This document shows, one piece after another, positions 15,452 through 23,124 of a stretch of DNA of 38,499 nucleotides (positions within the stretch are counted from its first letter, which is position 1; each line of letters starts with the position of its first letter). The notes under the pieces are model-generated. The model did not search any database. It was not told where the DNA came from and saw only the letters and a program-made list of their open reading frames with translations. The DNA is taken from positions 1 to 38,499 of the forward strand of contig CALIKQ010000046.1 of assembly GCA_938017975.1 (NCBI GenBank). Reading direction: 5' to 3'. A program made the position numbers and the translations under genes. Source of the DNA: an uncultured Pseudomonadales bacterium (GTDB lineage: Bacteria > Pseudomonadota > Gammaproteobacteria > Pseudomonadales > Azotimanducaceae).

Positions 15452-17398
15452 TTAGTTAAATCTAAAGTTCAGGCCAATCCGTGCCAGTCTGCCGGATTGC
15501 TGATAACCGTACACGGATTCAAAACGTTCATCAAACACGTTGTCGATGTTGAACTGAAGGTCTAACTTGCTGTTGAAAGCGAAGCGACTGCTGAGAGATA
15601 CCAATGTGTGTTCATCGAGCTGGACAATTTCTGAATATGGGGGTGTTGGCGGGAAAAAGTTGTCTAACAGCTCGCCGGTATAGTCGGCGGCAAGACGAGA
15701 AGTCCAGCGTTCGCTGCCAAAGTTGATGGCGATGCCGGCCTTATGTCGGGGTCGTCGGAGTTCGATTTCAGAGAAGCCATCTTTAGCGGTCAGCTGACCG
15801 TAATAGGCGCTGATTGCCAATGCGGGGTGCAGCTGCCAATCGAGATTCAGATCGAAACCATGTTGCTTACTCTCATTTGTTTCATTTCTTGCGGTGTACA
15901 GGAAGGTTTCCGTATCAAAAATAAAACCGTTGATCTCATCTTTGAGGCGAGCGGTATAAGCGGAGATATTGATCGTGATGGGCGCGTTGGAAAACTGGTG
16001 TCGAATACCGATATCTAACTCGACGCTGACTTCAGGGGTTAAATTGGGATTACCAACAAAATTGGTGAAGTAGCCGAATCGCTCTGTAAAAGTTGGGTTC
16101 TTAACCGACCTTCCGAGTGCGGCACGTAGTTTGGTTTGATCGCCGAGGAAATAAGCGGCGCTGCCTCGGGCGCTATAGCCTTGTCCAAAATCCGAGTTGT
16201 CCTCGACACGAAGGCTGAGTGCACCAGTCCAATCCGCAGTGTCTAGGCGGTACTCGCCTCCAAGCGCGAGCTGTGAGACGGATTGCGATTGATTGGGGTC
16301 TCCGTAAATGGTCGCAAGGCCACGCTGGGTAAATTGATTGCGCTCATGCTCGATAAATCCGATGACAGTATGACCTTGATTTTGGTGACTGATCTGATAA
16401 TTGAGCTGACGTTTCTCTCCATCGGCCAGAGTCTGGGCGCCTGGATAGGTTCGATTGACGTTTTTGTCTCGGTTGAAGTTCACCGTGAGTTTCTGAGCGA
16501 GGGGCCGATCAACCGACTCCAAAGTGAAGCCTCCTAGCCACTGTTGGTGATCTGTTTCAAAATCAGCGTCGACTGGAAGTCCCGTTGTGAAATAGTCAAC
16601 GTCATCAAAGTCATTATTATTTTTATGGGCTCGGAGCGCTGCGGACCATTGCCAGTTTTCAGTCATGGCGCTCGTGGCTCTTAAGAAGAGCGCCTGTTGA
16701 TCTGCGCCGTCTCGCTCGTCTCCCTGACGAGAAACATTGAAACCCTCGGTTTCCCAAAAGCTAGCGCCTCCAGCGAGTCGCACCGATCCGATTTGCGATG
16801 ACGATGATAGATTGACGTGACGGCTTGCATGCCCTCCCTGACTCACCGAGAGTTCTGTGCTTGGCTCAGCGTAGGGTGAGCGCGTCATGATATGAATGAC
16901 GCCAGCCACCGCATCACTGCCCCACAGCGCGCTTTCTGCGCCATAAACGACCTCGATGCGTTCAATGTGCTGAACCGGGAACTGACTGAAATTAAACTCG
17001 CTGCCTTGGCTGACATCGTTGGCCTCAATGCCATCGACCAGCACCAAAACGTGGTTTGCCTCGCGTCCTCGTAATCTAATTTGAGTGAGGCCGCCTTGAC
17101 CGCTCTGTTGGCTGACACTCAGTCCGGGAAGGGCGCGGAGGAGGTCCGCAAGAGAGGCTGGGTTTTGCCGTAATATCTGTTCGTGGGTGATAACGTTGAT
17201 TGCATTTCCGGTTCTCATTTGATCGGTGGGAATGCGTGATGCGGTGATGGTCATTTGCTCATCGATAGCCGCAGCGTGAATCTGATGGGAAACAAAGAGT
17301 AGCGCCATTGTGACAACGAGGCAGAATATTGTGAGGGTTTGGGTGCCGAGGCAGTGCTTGGGCTGAAAAAACGGCGCGTTCATAAATACTGAAGACAT
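15452..17398 (-). CDS. btuB: TonB-dependent vitamin B12 receptor
   Basis: The outer-membrane receptor has 648 residues. A long signal region (about 1-41, ending SHQIHAAA) precedes a TonB-box-like EQMTITASRIP. The plug domain contains NPASLADLLRALPGLSVSQQSGQGG, IRLRGREANHVLVLVDGIEAND and VERIEVVYGAESALWGSDAVAGVIHIMT-type motifs of BtuB. A 22-strand barrel follows and ends in ARIGLNFRFN with an aromatic near the C-terminus. Identification as the B12 receptor rests on this similarity and on the cobalamin riboswitch in its leader. ATG 17398 follows AGGAG; an upstream TTG in frame is less likely. No btuCDF genes are in this window. Confidence 0.95.
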   Translation of the reverse strand: MSSVFMNAPFFQPKHCLGTQTLTIFCLVVTMALLFVSHQIHAAAIDEQMTITASRIPTDQMRTGNAINVITHEQILRQNPASLADLLRALPGLSVSQQSGQGGLTQIRLRGREANHVLVLVDGIEANDVSQGSEFNFSQFPVQHIERIEVVYGAESALWGSDAVAGVIHIMTRSPYAEPSTELSVSQGGHASRHVNLSSSSQIGSVRLAGGASFWETEGFNVSRQGDERDGADQQALFLRATSAMTENWQWSAALRAHKNNNDFDDVDYFTTGLPVDADFETDHQQWLGGFTLESVDRPLAQKLTVNFNRDKNVNRTYPGAQTLADGEKRQLNYQISHQNQGHTVIGFIEHERNQFTQRGLATIYGDPNQSQSVSQLALGGEYRLDTADWTGALSLRVEDNSDFGQGYSARGSAAYFLGDQTKLRAALGRSVKNPTFTERFGYFTNFVGNPNLTPEVSVELDIGIRHQFSNAPITINISAYTARLKDEINGFIFDTETFLYTARNETNESKQHGFDLNLDWQLHPALAISAYYGQLTAKDGFSEIELRRPRHKAGIAINFGSERWTSRLAADYTGELLDNFFPPTPPYSEIVQLDEHTLVSLSSRFAFNSKLDLQFNIDNVFDERFESVYGYQQSGRLARIGLNFRFN

Positions 17399-17505
17399 CA
17401 GATACTTTCTCCTGCTCCCACCGAGCAATTAGAGGTAGGTTGAGCGAGCAGGCAAAGGACCATCACAGGAACCGCCCGCCGCAGTTCTTTGATTCATTAT
17501 TGTTA

Positions 17506-17657
17506 GGCCGGTCTCCGGGCTTACGAGCGTCGTGTTACCACGGTTGTTCTGCGACCTTCCCATGCAAAAATTGCACAGTGGTAAAAAGCAGAACACCTCG
17601 CTTACCGTTGCGGGGGCAGCACCGGAATTGATCTTTTTCGATCTCACCGGTTTCCCG
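17506..17657 (-). promoter_or_regulatory. Cobalamin riboswitch (B12-box) of btuB
   Basis: On the minus strand the conserved elements appear in order: GGGAAACCGGTGAGA, TTCCGGTGCTGCCCCCGCAAC, the CCACTG loop motif, GGGAAGG, and the terminal B12-box AAGCCCGGAGACCGGCC (17522 to 17506). This agrees with the rAGYCMGgAgaCCkGCC consensus. It lies about 108 nt before the btuB start. Adenosylcobalamin binding would switch btuB off; no T-rich terminator is visible, so translational control is likely. Confidence 0.97.
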
Positions 17658-17910
17658 TTTCATTTTGATCTTCGAGCGATCGATGATCAAAACACCCACT
17701 TGAATGAAGCCGGGAAAGCCTATCTGCTTCGCTGGGCACAAGTCAATGAATCGATCATAATTCAGTTGAAAGCATGGACTTTAGTGGCATCGGACTGACT
17801 TCATCCGGCGATTTTGCTGCGGGCAGGCAAGCGACGGGCTTGAAAAAGAGAGGATTTTCCAACATGGGATGGCTGTTTTGTACTGTTAGGCTGAGGTCGG
17901 GAGTCTGCCG

Positions 17911-18657
17911 ATGATCATGCGCGCATTACTGTGGGGCTTTTGCTTACCATTTTTGCCGATTTGCTGGCTTCAGGGCTGGTATTTTAAAAAAAAAGTAAGG
18001 GTCTTGAACCCTCCTCCTGATGAACCCTCTGGATCACTCGGTGCTGATGCATCCCATCCACCGCTTAACATTATTGGTGTTGGGGACAGCGTCATAGAAG
18101 GCTGGGGCCTGTGTTCGTTCAGGGACAGTGTCACAGCCCTTGTCGGCGATGGGGTTGCTCAAGCCACACATCGATCAATTCAATGGCGAGCGCTCGGGCG
18201 CCACGGCGCAAAAGCGCACGATATTGCACGAATGATCCAGGTTGAAGAGACGTCCTCAGTGGACATTGCAGTTGTTTCAGTGGGGGTCAATGACGTGGTT
18301 GGATTGACATCACTTTTGCAGTGGCAGCGTGCCATTTTCCAGATTGTCAGCCAGCTGCGTGATCGCAGTCCTGTGAAAATTCTTTTTCTTGGCGTACCAC
18401 CGATGCATCGATTTGACCGCATACCCCAGCCTTTGAGAGGCGTATTAGGAATTCGGGCTCAAATGCTAGATCTGGTAGTAAAGCGTTCGCTGGCGGGATT
18501 GTCTTTTGCACGGCACGTGCCGCTGAACCCAGCTGACCTTGAGGGTGGAATGGCCATTGATGGTTTTCATCCCTCGCTATTGGGCCACCAGGCCATTGCT
18601 GCGGCAGCGGTCTTGAGTGCCCATGAATTGCTGCATCAGTTTGATAAGCAGCAATGA
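17911..18657 (+). CDS. SGNH/GDSL hydrolase
   Basis: The 248-residue protein has the SGNH hydrolase blocks: block I GVGDSVIEG with nucleophile Ser60, block II Gly around ALGRHG, block III SVGVNDV (Asn127) and block V AIDGFHPS with Asp217 and His220. An N-terminal hydrophobic helix (residues 4-24) followed by KKK suggests an uncleaved anchor or signal sequence, so the catalytic domain may sit in the periplasm or on the inner membrane. These enzymes deacylate lipids or acetylated sugars; the substrate here is unknown. GGGAG seven bases before ATG supports the start. It is a single gene ending before an inverted repeat. Confidence 0.88.
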   Translation: MIMRALLWGFCLPFLPICWLQGWYFKKKVRVLNPPPDEPSGSLGADASHPPLNIIGVGDSVIEGWGLCSFRDSVTALVGDGVAQATHRSIQWRALGRHGAKAHDIARMIQVEETSSVDIAVVSVGVNDVVGLTSLLQWQRAIFQIVSQLRDRSPVKILFLGVPPMHRFDRIPQPLRGVLGIRAQMLDLVVKRSLAGLSFARHVPLNPADLEGGMAIDGFHPSLLGHQAIAAAAVLSAHELLHQFDKQQ

Positions 18658-18798
18658 TTTCCAGCCCTCCGCGGATCGACTCGAAAACATCCCAGTGTGA
18701 TGATTCTGTCATTGAAGCTGAGCGTTTTGGACGTCGAATCCTGTGCCCGGTGGTCTCTGCCGACTGAGTGGAATTGAAATTTTGATCGCACGTTCGGG

Positions 18799-18822
18799 GC
18801 TTGATCATCGCGGTGATCAAGC
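18799..18822. terminator. Hairpin between convergent genes
   Basis: Perfect 9-bp arms, GCTTGATCA (18799-18807) and TGATCAAGC (18814-18822), enclose a 6-nt loop. It lies in the 250-bp convergent gap between the SGNH hydrolase and Nudix genes. No strong T tract follows, so termination is inferred from position. Confidence 0.5.
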
Positions 18823-18907
18823 CTCATGAAAGAAAGTTTTGAATGAGTTGTGATCTGCCGCTGATAGCGGATGTTTGAGGCAGGGTTGAGGTTAACCCCT
18901 CGGGTCG

Positions 18908-19411
18908 CTAAAAAATGACTGGGCCTATTTCAATGACGTGATCCATCAAGCGCTCACCTTTAAAACTAAACCAGCCCGTTAAGGGTGCTCCCGCAAGTAT
19001 TTGTGGAAGCCAATAGCGGTCGTCCTCCCACATGGCGTCGAAGGGGAGTTGATTGGATGCATGCCAAATTGGTCGCGCCTCCCGGGTCTCTTGAGGAGTC
19101 CCGGTGAAGTGCTCGCCAACGTAAACGAAGGCTTTGATTCTTGGCATCTCAATCGCATGAAAAAATAACTCTGCCATCGGCGTCGGATCGGTAACCTCGA
19201 TACCCAGTTCTTCCGATGTCTCTCTAATGGCGCATTCCAATGGTGTTTCTGAGGGCTCGATCTTTCCGCCTGGGCCATTGATCTTACCCGCACCTAATCC
19301 AGTTTTCTTCTCAATCAGTAAAACTTTTTCATTACTTTTGACGAACATCAAGGTCGTCAGCAATTCGGGTTGCCAGCTCTGCCAATCGATTTCTGATACG
19401 CGTTCAACCAT
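18908..19411 (-). CDS. MTH1-type Nudix hydrolase (oxidised purine dNTPase)
   Basis: The 167-residue Nudix protein has a complete Nudix box at 49-71 (GKIEPSE ... RETSEELGI, with G49, E55, R63, E64, E67, E68, G70). Beyond the box it follows animal MTH1/NUDT1 closely: GLGAGKINGPGGK (Asn45 at the substrate-binding position), GTPQETREARPIW, QLPFDAMWEDDRYWLP (Trp128, Asp130, Asp131 matching MTH1 Trp117, Asp119, Asp120) and GWFSFKG near the end. It should hydrolyse oxidised or methylated purine dNTPs and so protect the nucleotide pool. It is divergent from rpoH with a 229-bp gap between them. Confidence 0.9.
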   Translation of the reverse strand: MVERVSEIDWQSWQPELLTTLMFVKSNEKVLLIEKKTGLGAGKINGPGGKIEPSETPLECAIRETSEELGIEVTDPTPMAELFFHAIEMPRIKAFVYVGEHFTGTPQETREARPIWHASNQLPFDAMWEDDRYWLPQILAGAPLTGWFSFKGERLMDHVIEIGPVIF

Positions 19412-19563
19412 CTGAAAACACCGGATTGCCGTTAAAAAGGTTAGTTTCGAGGTTCTGAATAATGATTAATTTATTCACAAAGGCTTAGTGTGAGAAAAAT
19501 TAATATTAAAATCATTTGGTTAGAAGCGCAAAAGCATTCGCCATCAGAATCGTCTTTAATTTG

Positions 19564-19606
19564 AGGGTAAACCCTTGAAACAGGCGCAACGACCCTTATG
19601 TAAGGG
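19564..19606 (+). other. Two small hairpins in the rpoH leader
   Basis: AGGGT-AA-ACCCT (19564-19575) and CCCTTA-TG-TAAGGG (19593-19606) lie 77 and 48 bp before the rpoH ATG. The arms are partly interchangeable, and CCTT could also pair with AAGG of the ribosome binding site. An alternative-structure leader is possible but weakly supported, since the transcription start is unknown. Confidence 0.25.
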
Positions 19607-19640
19607 GTGTAGGCAATTTGAATCAAGAAAAGGAGCGAAC

Positions 19641-20498
19641 ATGAGTGGGGTTGCGGTTGAGAACAATGGTTTTTCATCTTTACCCGTTTTAAGTGGGCAA
19701 TCGCTTCACAGTTATCTCAATGCTGTGCACCAGATCCCCAAGCTTACGCGGTCAGAAGAGTCGATTTTGTTCGAACGATTTCAGAACCATCAAGATCTTG
19801 ATGCCGCCCGAAGGTTGGTCCTCGCGCACCTGCGTTATGTCGTTTACATTGCACGGGGCTACGCAGGGTATGGGCTACCGCTGGAGGATTTGATTCAACA
19901 AGGCAATCTTGGATTGATGCAATCCGTTAAGAAGTTCGAGCCAGGCAGAAAGTTACGGTTGATTACCTTCGCTGTGCATTGGATCAAAGCAGAAATTCAT
20001 GAATACATTTTGAAGAACTGGAAGTTGGTAAAGGTAGCGACGACCAAGGCGCAGAGAAAGCTGTTCTTTAATCTTCGTAAAAACAAGCGGGCTGAAGGAC
20101 AGATCGAGGGGCGAGAAGTGGTGAGAATCGCTCAGCTACTCGACGTCTCGGAAGCGGATGTCGTTGAGATGGACCAAAGACTGCGCGCGCGCGACTCAGC
20201 CTTTGAACAGCGAGACGAAGACGATCTGGGTGCCCCGGAATCTTATCTTCAAAGCGAAACTGCCGGACCTTGTGAGCTGGTCGAGCAGGCCCAGGAAGCG
20301 GTCGCTCGCAGCGAGCAGCTGGCGGAAGCCCTCGAAGCACTTGACGCTAGAAGTCTTCGGATTGTTCAAAGCCGATGGCTCGGCGAAGAAAAAACAGCGC
20401 TAAAAACGCTCGCGGAAGAGTTTGGCATTTCAATCGAGCGGGTGCGCCAGTTGGAGGGCCAGGCACTCAAAAAGCTCCAAGGGTTTGTCACAAGCTAA
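19641..20498 (+). CDS. rpoH: RNA polymerase heat-shock sigma factor sigma-32
   Basis: The 285-residue sigma-70 family factor contains region 2 (LAHLRYVVYIARGYAGYGLPLEDLIQQG, then FAVHWIKAEIHEYIL), the RpoH-specific box QRKLFFNLRKNK (138-149) and region 4 at the C-terminus (ALKTLAEEFGISIERVRQLEGQALKKLQ). It directs transcription of chaperone and protease genes after heat or proteotoxic stress. ATG 19641 follows AAAGGAG and gives the normal N-terminus; an upstream in-frame ATG at 19575 would add 22 poor-fitting residues. The ftsYEX genes that often precede rpoH in gammaproteobacteria are not next to it here. Confidence 0.97.
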   Translation: MSGVAVENNGFSSLPVLSGQSLHSYLNAVHQIPKLTRSEESILFERFQNHQDLDAARRLVLAHLRYVVYIARGYAGYGLPLEDLIQQGNLGLMQSVKKFEPGRKLRLITFAVHWIKAEIHEYILKNWKLVKVATTKAQRKLFFNLRKNKRAEGQIEGREVVRIAQLLDVSEADVVEMDQRLRARDSAFEQRDEDDLGAPESYLQSETAGPCELVEQAQEAVARSEQLAEALEALDARSLRIVQSRWLGEEKTALKTLAEEFGISIERVRQLEGQALKKLQGFVTS

Positions 20499-20560
20499 AC
20501 CCGTTTCATCGCTGTTCGAGTCAATGTATCGTAGGAGAATCTTCTTAGGAGCATTGACCA

Positions 20561-21370
20561 ATGAGTGAAGCACCGAACCAACACAGCGATTCAACCATTG
20601 CCACTGACCTGACAGGGTTCGATGGCCCAACACTGGTCAATGATCTGAACCGGTTGCTGCGTTTACGTACAACGCCCATCGGAATGAAAATGTTTAAAAC
20701 TCGAGCCGAAATGGAGGCCGTTCCAAGAATTAGGCGACCTAAAGAGATCCATACTACTGATCAGATTGTCGGTCAGGCGAGTCGAAATGGCTGGACCGTC
20801 GGCATCACCATGGACGATTTAGTGGGAGCGCAATGTGGCACAGTCATTGGGCTTCACCCAGCTGATGAGCAATGGCTATCTGGCGATCGTATGGCAGGAG
20901 TCTGGTATCAGAATCAAGAAGAAGCAGCTCTGCATCAAGCCAGCATGGATGTTGTTGCATTTGGGCAGTTTGAGGCGATGGCCGTCTCGCCGCTGGCTTC
21001 CGGCCGTTTAGATCCGCCTGACATTTGCCTAATTTACGCTACCCCGGCGCAGATGATTCTGTTCATTAATGGCTTGCAGTGGACCGGCTATCGCAAGCTG
21101 AATTGGGGTTGCGTGGGGGAGTCGGCGTGTGCTGACTCATGGGGCCGGGCTCTGAAAACGGGAGAACCCAGCCTTTCGATTCCTTGTTTTGCGGAACGCC
21201 GTTACGGTGGCGTGATGGAGGACGAATTGTTGATGGCCATCCCTCCTGTATTTCTCCCGAAAGTCATTGCGGGGCTTGAGGCTTTGTCATCGAATGGACT
21301 GAGGTATCCAATCGCGCAGTACGGTGTGAACAATGACGTTCGAGCGGGAATGGGTATCAGTTATGGTTAG
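20561..21370 (+). CDS. DUF169 domain protein
   Basis: The 269-residue protein has the DUF169 layout: an N-terminal LLRLRTTPIGMKMF segment, a cysteine in GAQCGTVIGL, then LIYATPAQMILFINGLQWTGYRKL, GCVGESACADSW and SIPCFAERRYGGVMEDELLMAIP. These conserved cysteines (QCG, GCVGESAC, PCFAE) suggest metal or cofactor binding, but the family has no firm function. There is no signal peptide, so it is cytoplasmic. A purine-rich GGAG precedes the ATG. Its stop is six bases before the ATG of the small cysteine-rich gene, so the two probably form a unit. Confidence 0.8.
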   Translation: MSEAPNQHSDSTIATDLTGFDGPTLVNDLNRLLRLRTTPIGMKMFKTRAEMEAVPRIRRPKEIHTTDQIVGQASRNGWTVGITMDDLVGAQCGTVIGLHPADEQWLSGDRMAGVWYQNQEEAALHQASMDVVAFGQFEAMAVSPLASGRLDPPDICLIYATPAQMILFINGLQWTGYRKLNWGCVGESACADSWGRALKTGEPSLSIPCFAERRYGGVMEDELLMAIPPVFLPKVIAGLEALSSNGLRYPIAQYGVNNDVRAGMGISYG

Positions 21371-21376
21371 TTGCCA

Positions 21377-21784
21377 ATGACGCTGGGCGAGGACACGCCT
21401 GAACCTGTTTTAAAATGCTGGCAGTGCCAAAGCGAGGCCCTTGACGAGCCATTGCCTTTGTCTAGGCAGGCAATCTGTCAGGAGTGTTTTGAACCTCTCC
21501 GATGTTGTTACATGTGCCTTCATTTTGATGAAAGTGCGATGAATCGATGCGAAGAAGATCGAGCCGATCCTCCCCTTGAAAAAGGTGTGGCTAATTTTTG
21601 TGAGTTTTTTGTTGCCGGTCTGAAAGACAGCGATGTGGGCTCGAAACGCCTTGGCCGCAATGCGTCCGCGCAGTCATCTCTTGATTCACTCTTTGGGGGC
21701 TCAGAGGGAGACGATGCTGGTGCAAGCGCGAAAGGCCTAAGCCCTGCCGAGCAAAGGCTCAAGGATTTGTTTGCGGAAGACTAA
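21377..21784 (+). CDS. Small cysteine-rich putative zinc-binding protein
   Basis: The product is about 135 residues and I do not recognise a named family. The first 75 residues hold cysteines in pairs: CWQC, CQEC, CCYMC, then single Cys in NRCEED and NFCEFF, which fits one or two zinc-ribbon sites. The C-terminal half is acidic and low complexity (SLDSLFGGSEGDDAGASAKG) and ends in a short amphipathic helix (AEQRLKDLFAED), which could be a docking tail. The start is either ATG 21377 or TTG 21371; ATG is preferred. Position directly after the DUF169 gene suggests joint function. Confidence 0.75.
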   Translation: MTLGEDTPEPVLKCWQCQSEALDEPLPLSRQAICQECFEPLRCCYMCLHFDESAMNRCEEDRADPPLEKGVANFCEFFVAGLKDSDVGSKRLGRNASAQSSLDSLFGGSEGDDAGASAKGLSPAEQRLKDLFAED

Positions 21785-21927
21785 CTTGGACACTGCCTGG
21801 TTGGCATCGGTGCCGGTATTTTAAGCATCTTCCTTAACGGTCCGCGGGAATCGGGAAAGGGTTTAGTGCGCGCCGAAAAATGAAAGGCGATTCCGGTTAA
21901 AACCCAAAGCACCGGTCCGCTTTAGAT

Positions 21928-23124
21928 CTAGACTATGCCTTTTTTTCTGAGTTCTGAAATGGCATTGGACGTGAGGCCAAGTTCACTGAGTATTTCCTCG
22001 GAATGTTCACCGAGATTTGGGGAAGGGCTTCGCACCAGGGGGCCGTCTTGATCAGTGCGATAGCCTGCCTTAACGACATGGATAGAACGTGAGTCGTCGT
22101 CGCCGGAGAGGGATTCAATGACGTCCCTATAAGCAAGTTGGGGGTCTTCAAGCACCTCGGGTAAGGTCCTCACTTCTGCTGCCGGCACGCCACTTTTTGG
22201 AAGAATATTCATCCAGTGGGCCGTGTTTTGGGTCCTGAGCTTATCTGCAACGATTTCCGCAATTGGCGTCGGATGCTCCGCGCGCTGCTTTGGAGTCTCA
22301 AAGCGTGGGTCTTCAAGTAACGATTCGCACGACAGCGCTGAAAAAAGCTGTTCGACTTGGTTTTGTCGAAGCGCCGTGATCTGAATAAATCCATCTGCCG
22401 TTGGGAAGACATTCGCGGTCGGTTGTTTTGTGGGTGAGGCGTTGCCTTGCAGTGGATTGAGCTGATTTTGATTAAGATAGTTACTCAGTTGGGCCGCCTG
22501 CAAAACCATGGCCGTATCCATCATCGACATATCAATGAATTGCCCCGAGCCTGTTGCGCTGCGTCGGAACAAAGCGGCGGAAATGGAAAACGCACTGTTT
22601 AAAGCGGTGCTCATATCAACCGGCATGTAACCTGTGCGAGTTGGTCCTGTGCTTGGGTGGCCGTTTTGAGACATCATTCCAGAGGCTGCTTGAATTGCGC
22701 CATCGTAGGCGGCTTCGCCAGCTTTGGGACCGGTTTGTCCGTAGCCAGAAATTGCGCAGTAAATTAGGTCAGGTTTGATTGCCTTGAGTGCCATCCAGCC
22801 AAGCCCCATACGGTCCATCGTTCCAGCTTTAAAATTTTCAACCACAACGTCAGCAGAGGTCACCAGGCGCTTAGCGATGTCGATTCCCTCAGGCGTCTTA
22901 AGATTGAGGGTAAGGCTTCGCTTATTGACATTCATGGTCAAAAAAGAGGGAGACACGGATGAGTCCTCGCTGGCATTCATCAAGCCTCGGGTTTGATCCC
23001 CAGTGCCGGGTTGCTCAATTTTAATGACCTCTGCGCCCAGCAAGGCCAGTTGCATTACGGCGTAGGGGCCAGCAAAAACTTGAGTAAAATCTATAATTCG
23101 GATGCCATCAAACGCTTGGGCCAT
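21928..23124 (-). CDS. Class III CoA-transferase (CaiB/BaiF family)
   Basis: The 398-residue protein moves CoA between carboxylic acids. N-terminal features are GIRIIDFTQVFAGPYAVMQLALLGAEVIKIEQPGTGD and NVNKRSLTLNLKTPEG, characteristic of the family. The catalytic aspartate is probably Asp141 in GEAAYDGAIQAASGM, the position of formyl-CoA transferase Asp169. The C-terminal part contains RTLPEVLEDPQ and PSPNLGEHSEEILSELG, the usual ending. Its ATG overlaps the stop of the acyl-CoA synthetase gene by one base (TAATG), so the two are translationally coupled. It probably activates a carboxylic acid together with the ligase; the substrate is unknown. Confidence 0.93.
   Translation of the reverse strand: MAQAFDGIRIIDFTQVFAGPYAVMQLALLGAEVIKIEQPGTGDQTRGLMNASEDSSVSPSFLTMNVNKRSLTLNLKTPEGIDIAKRLVTSADVVVENFKAGTMDRMGLGWMALKAIKPDLIYCAISGYGQTGPKAGEAAYDGAIQAASGMMSQNGHPSTGPTRTGYMPVDMSTALNSAFSISAALFRRSATGSGQFIDMSMMDTAMVLQAAQLSNYLNQNQLNPLQGNASPTKQPTANVFPTADGFIQITALRQNQVEQLFSALSCESLLEDPRFETPKQRAEHPTPIAEIVADKLRTQNTAHWMNILPKSGVPAAEVRTLPEVLEDPQLAYRDVIESLSGDDDSRSIHVVKAGYRTDQDGPLVRSPSPNLGEHSEEILSELGLTSNAISELRKKGIV

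Noticed and set aside
20499-20560. tRNA-like GTTCGAGTC before the DUF169 gene
   Set aside because: No acceptor stem, D arm or anticodon arm can be drawn around it.
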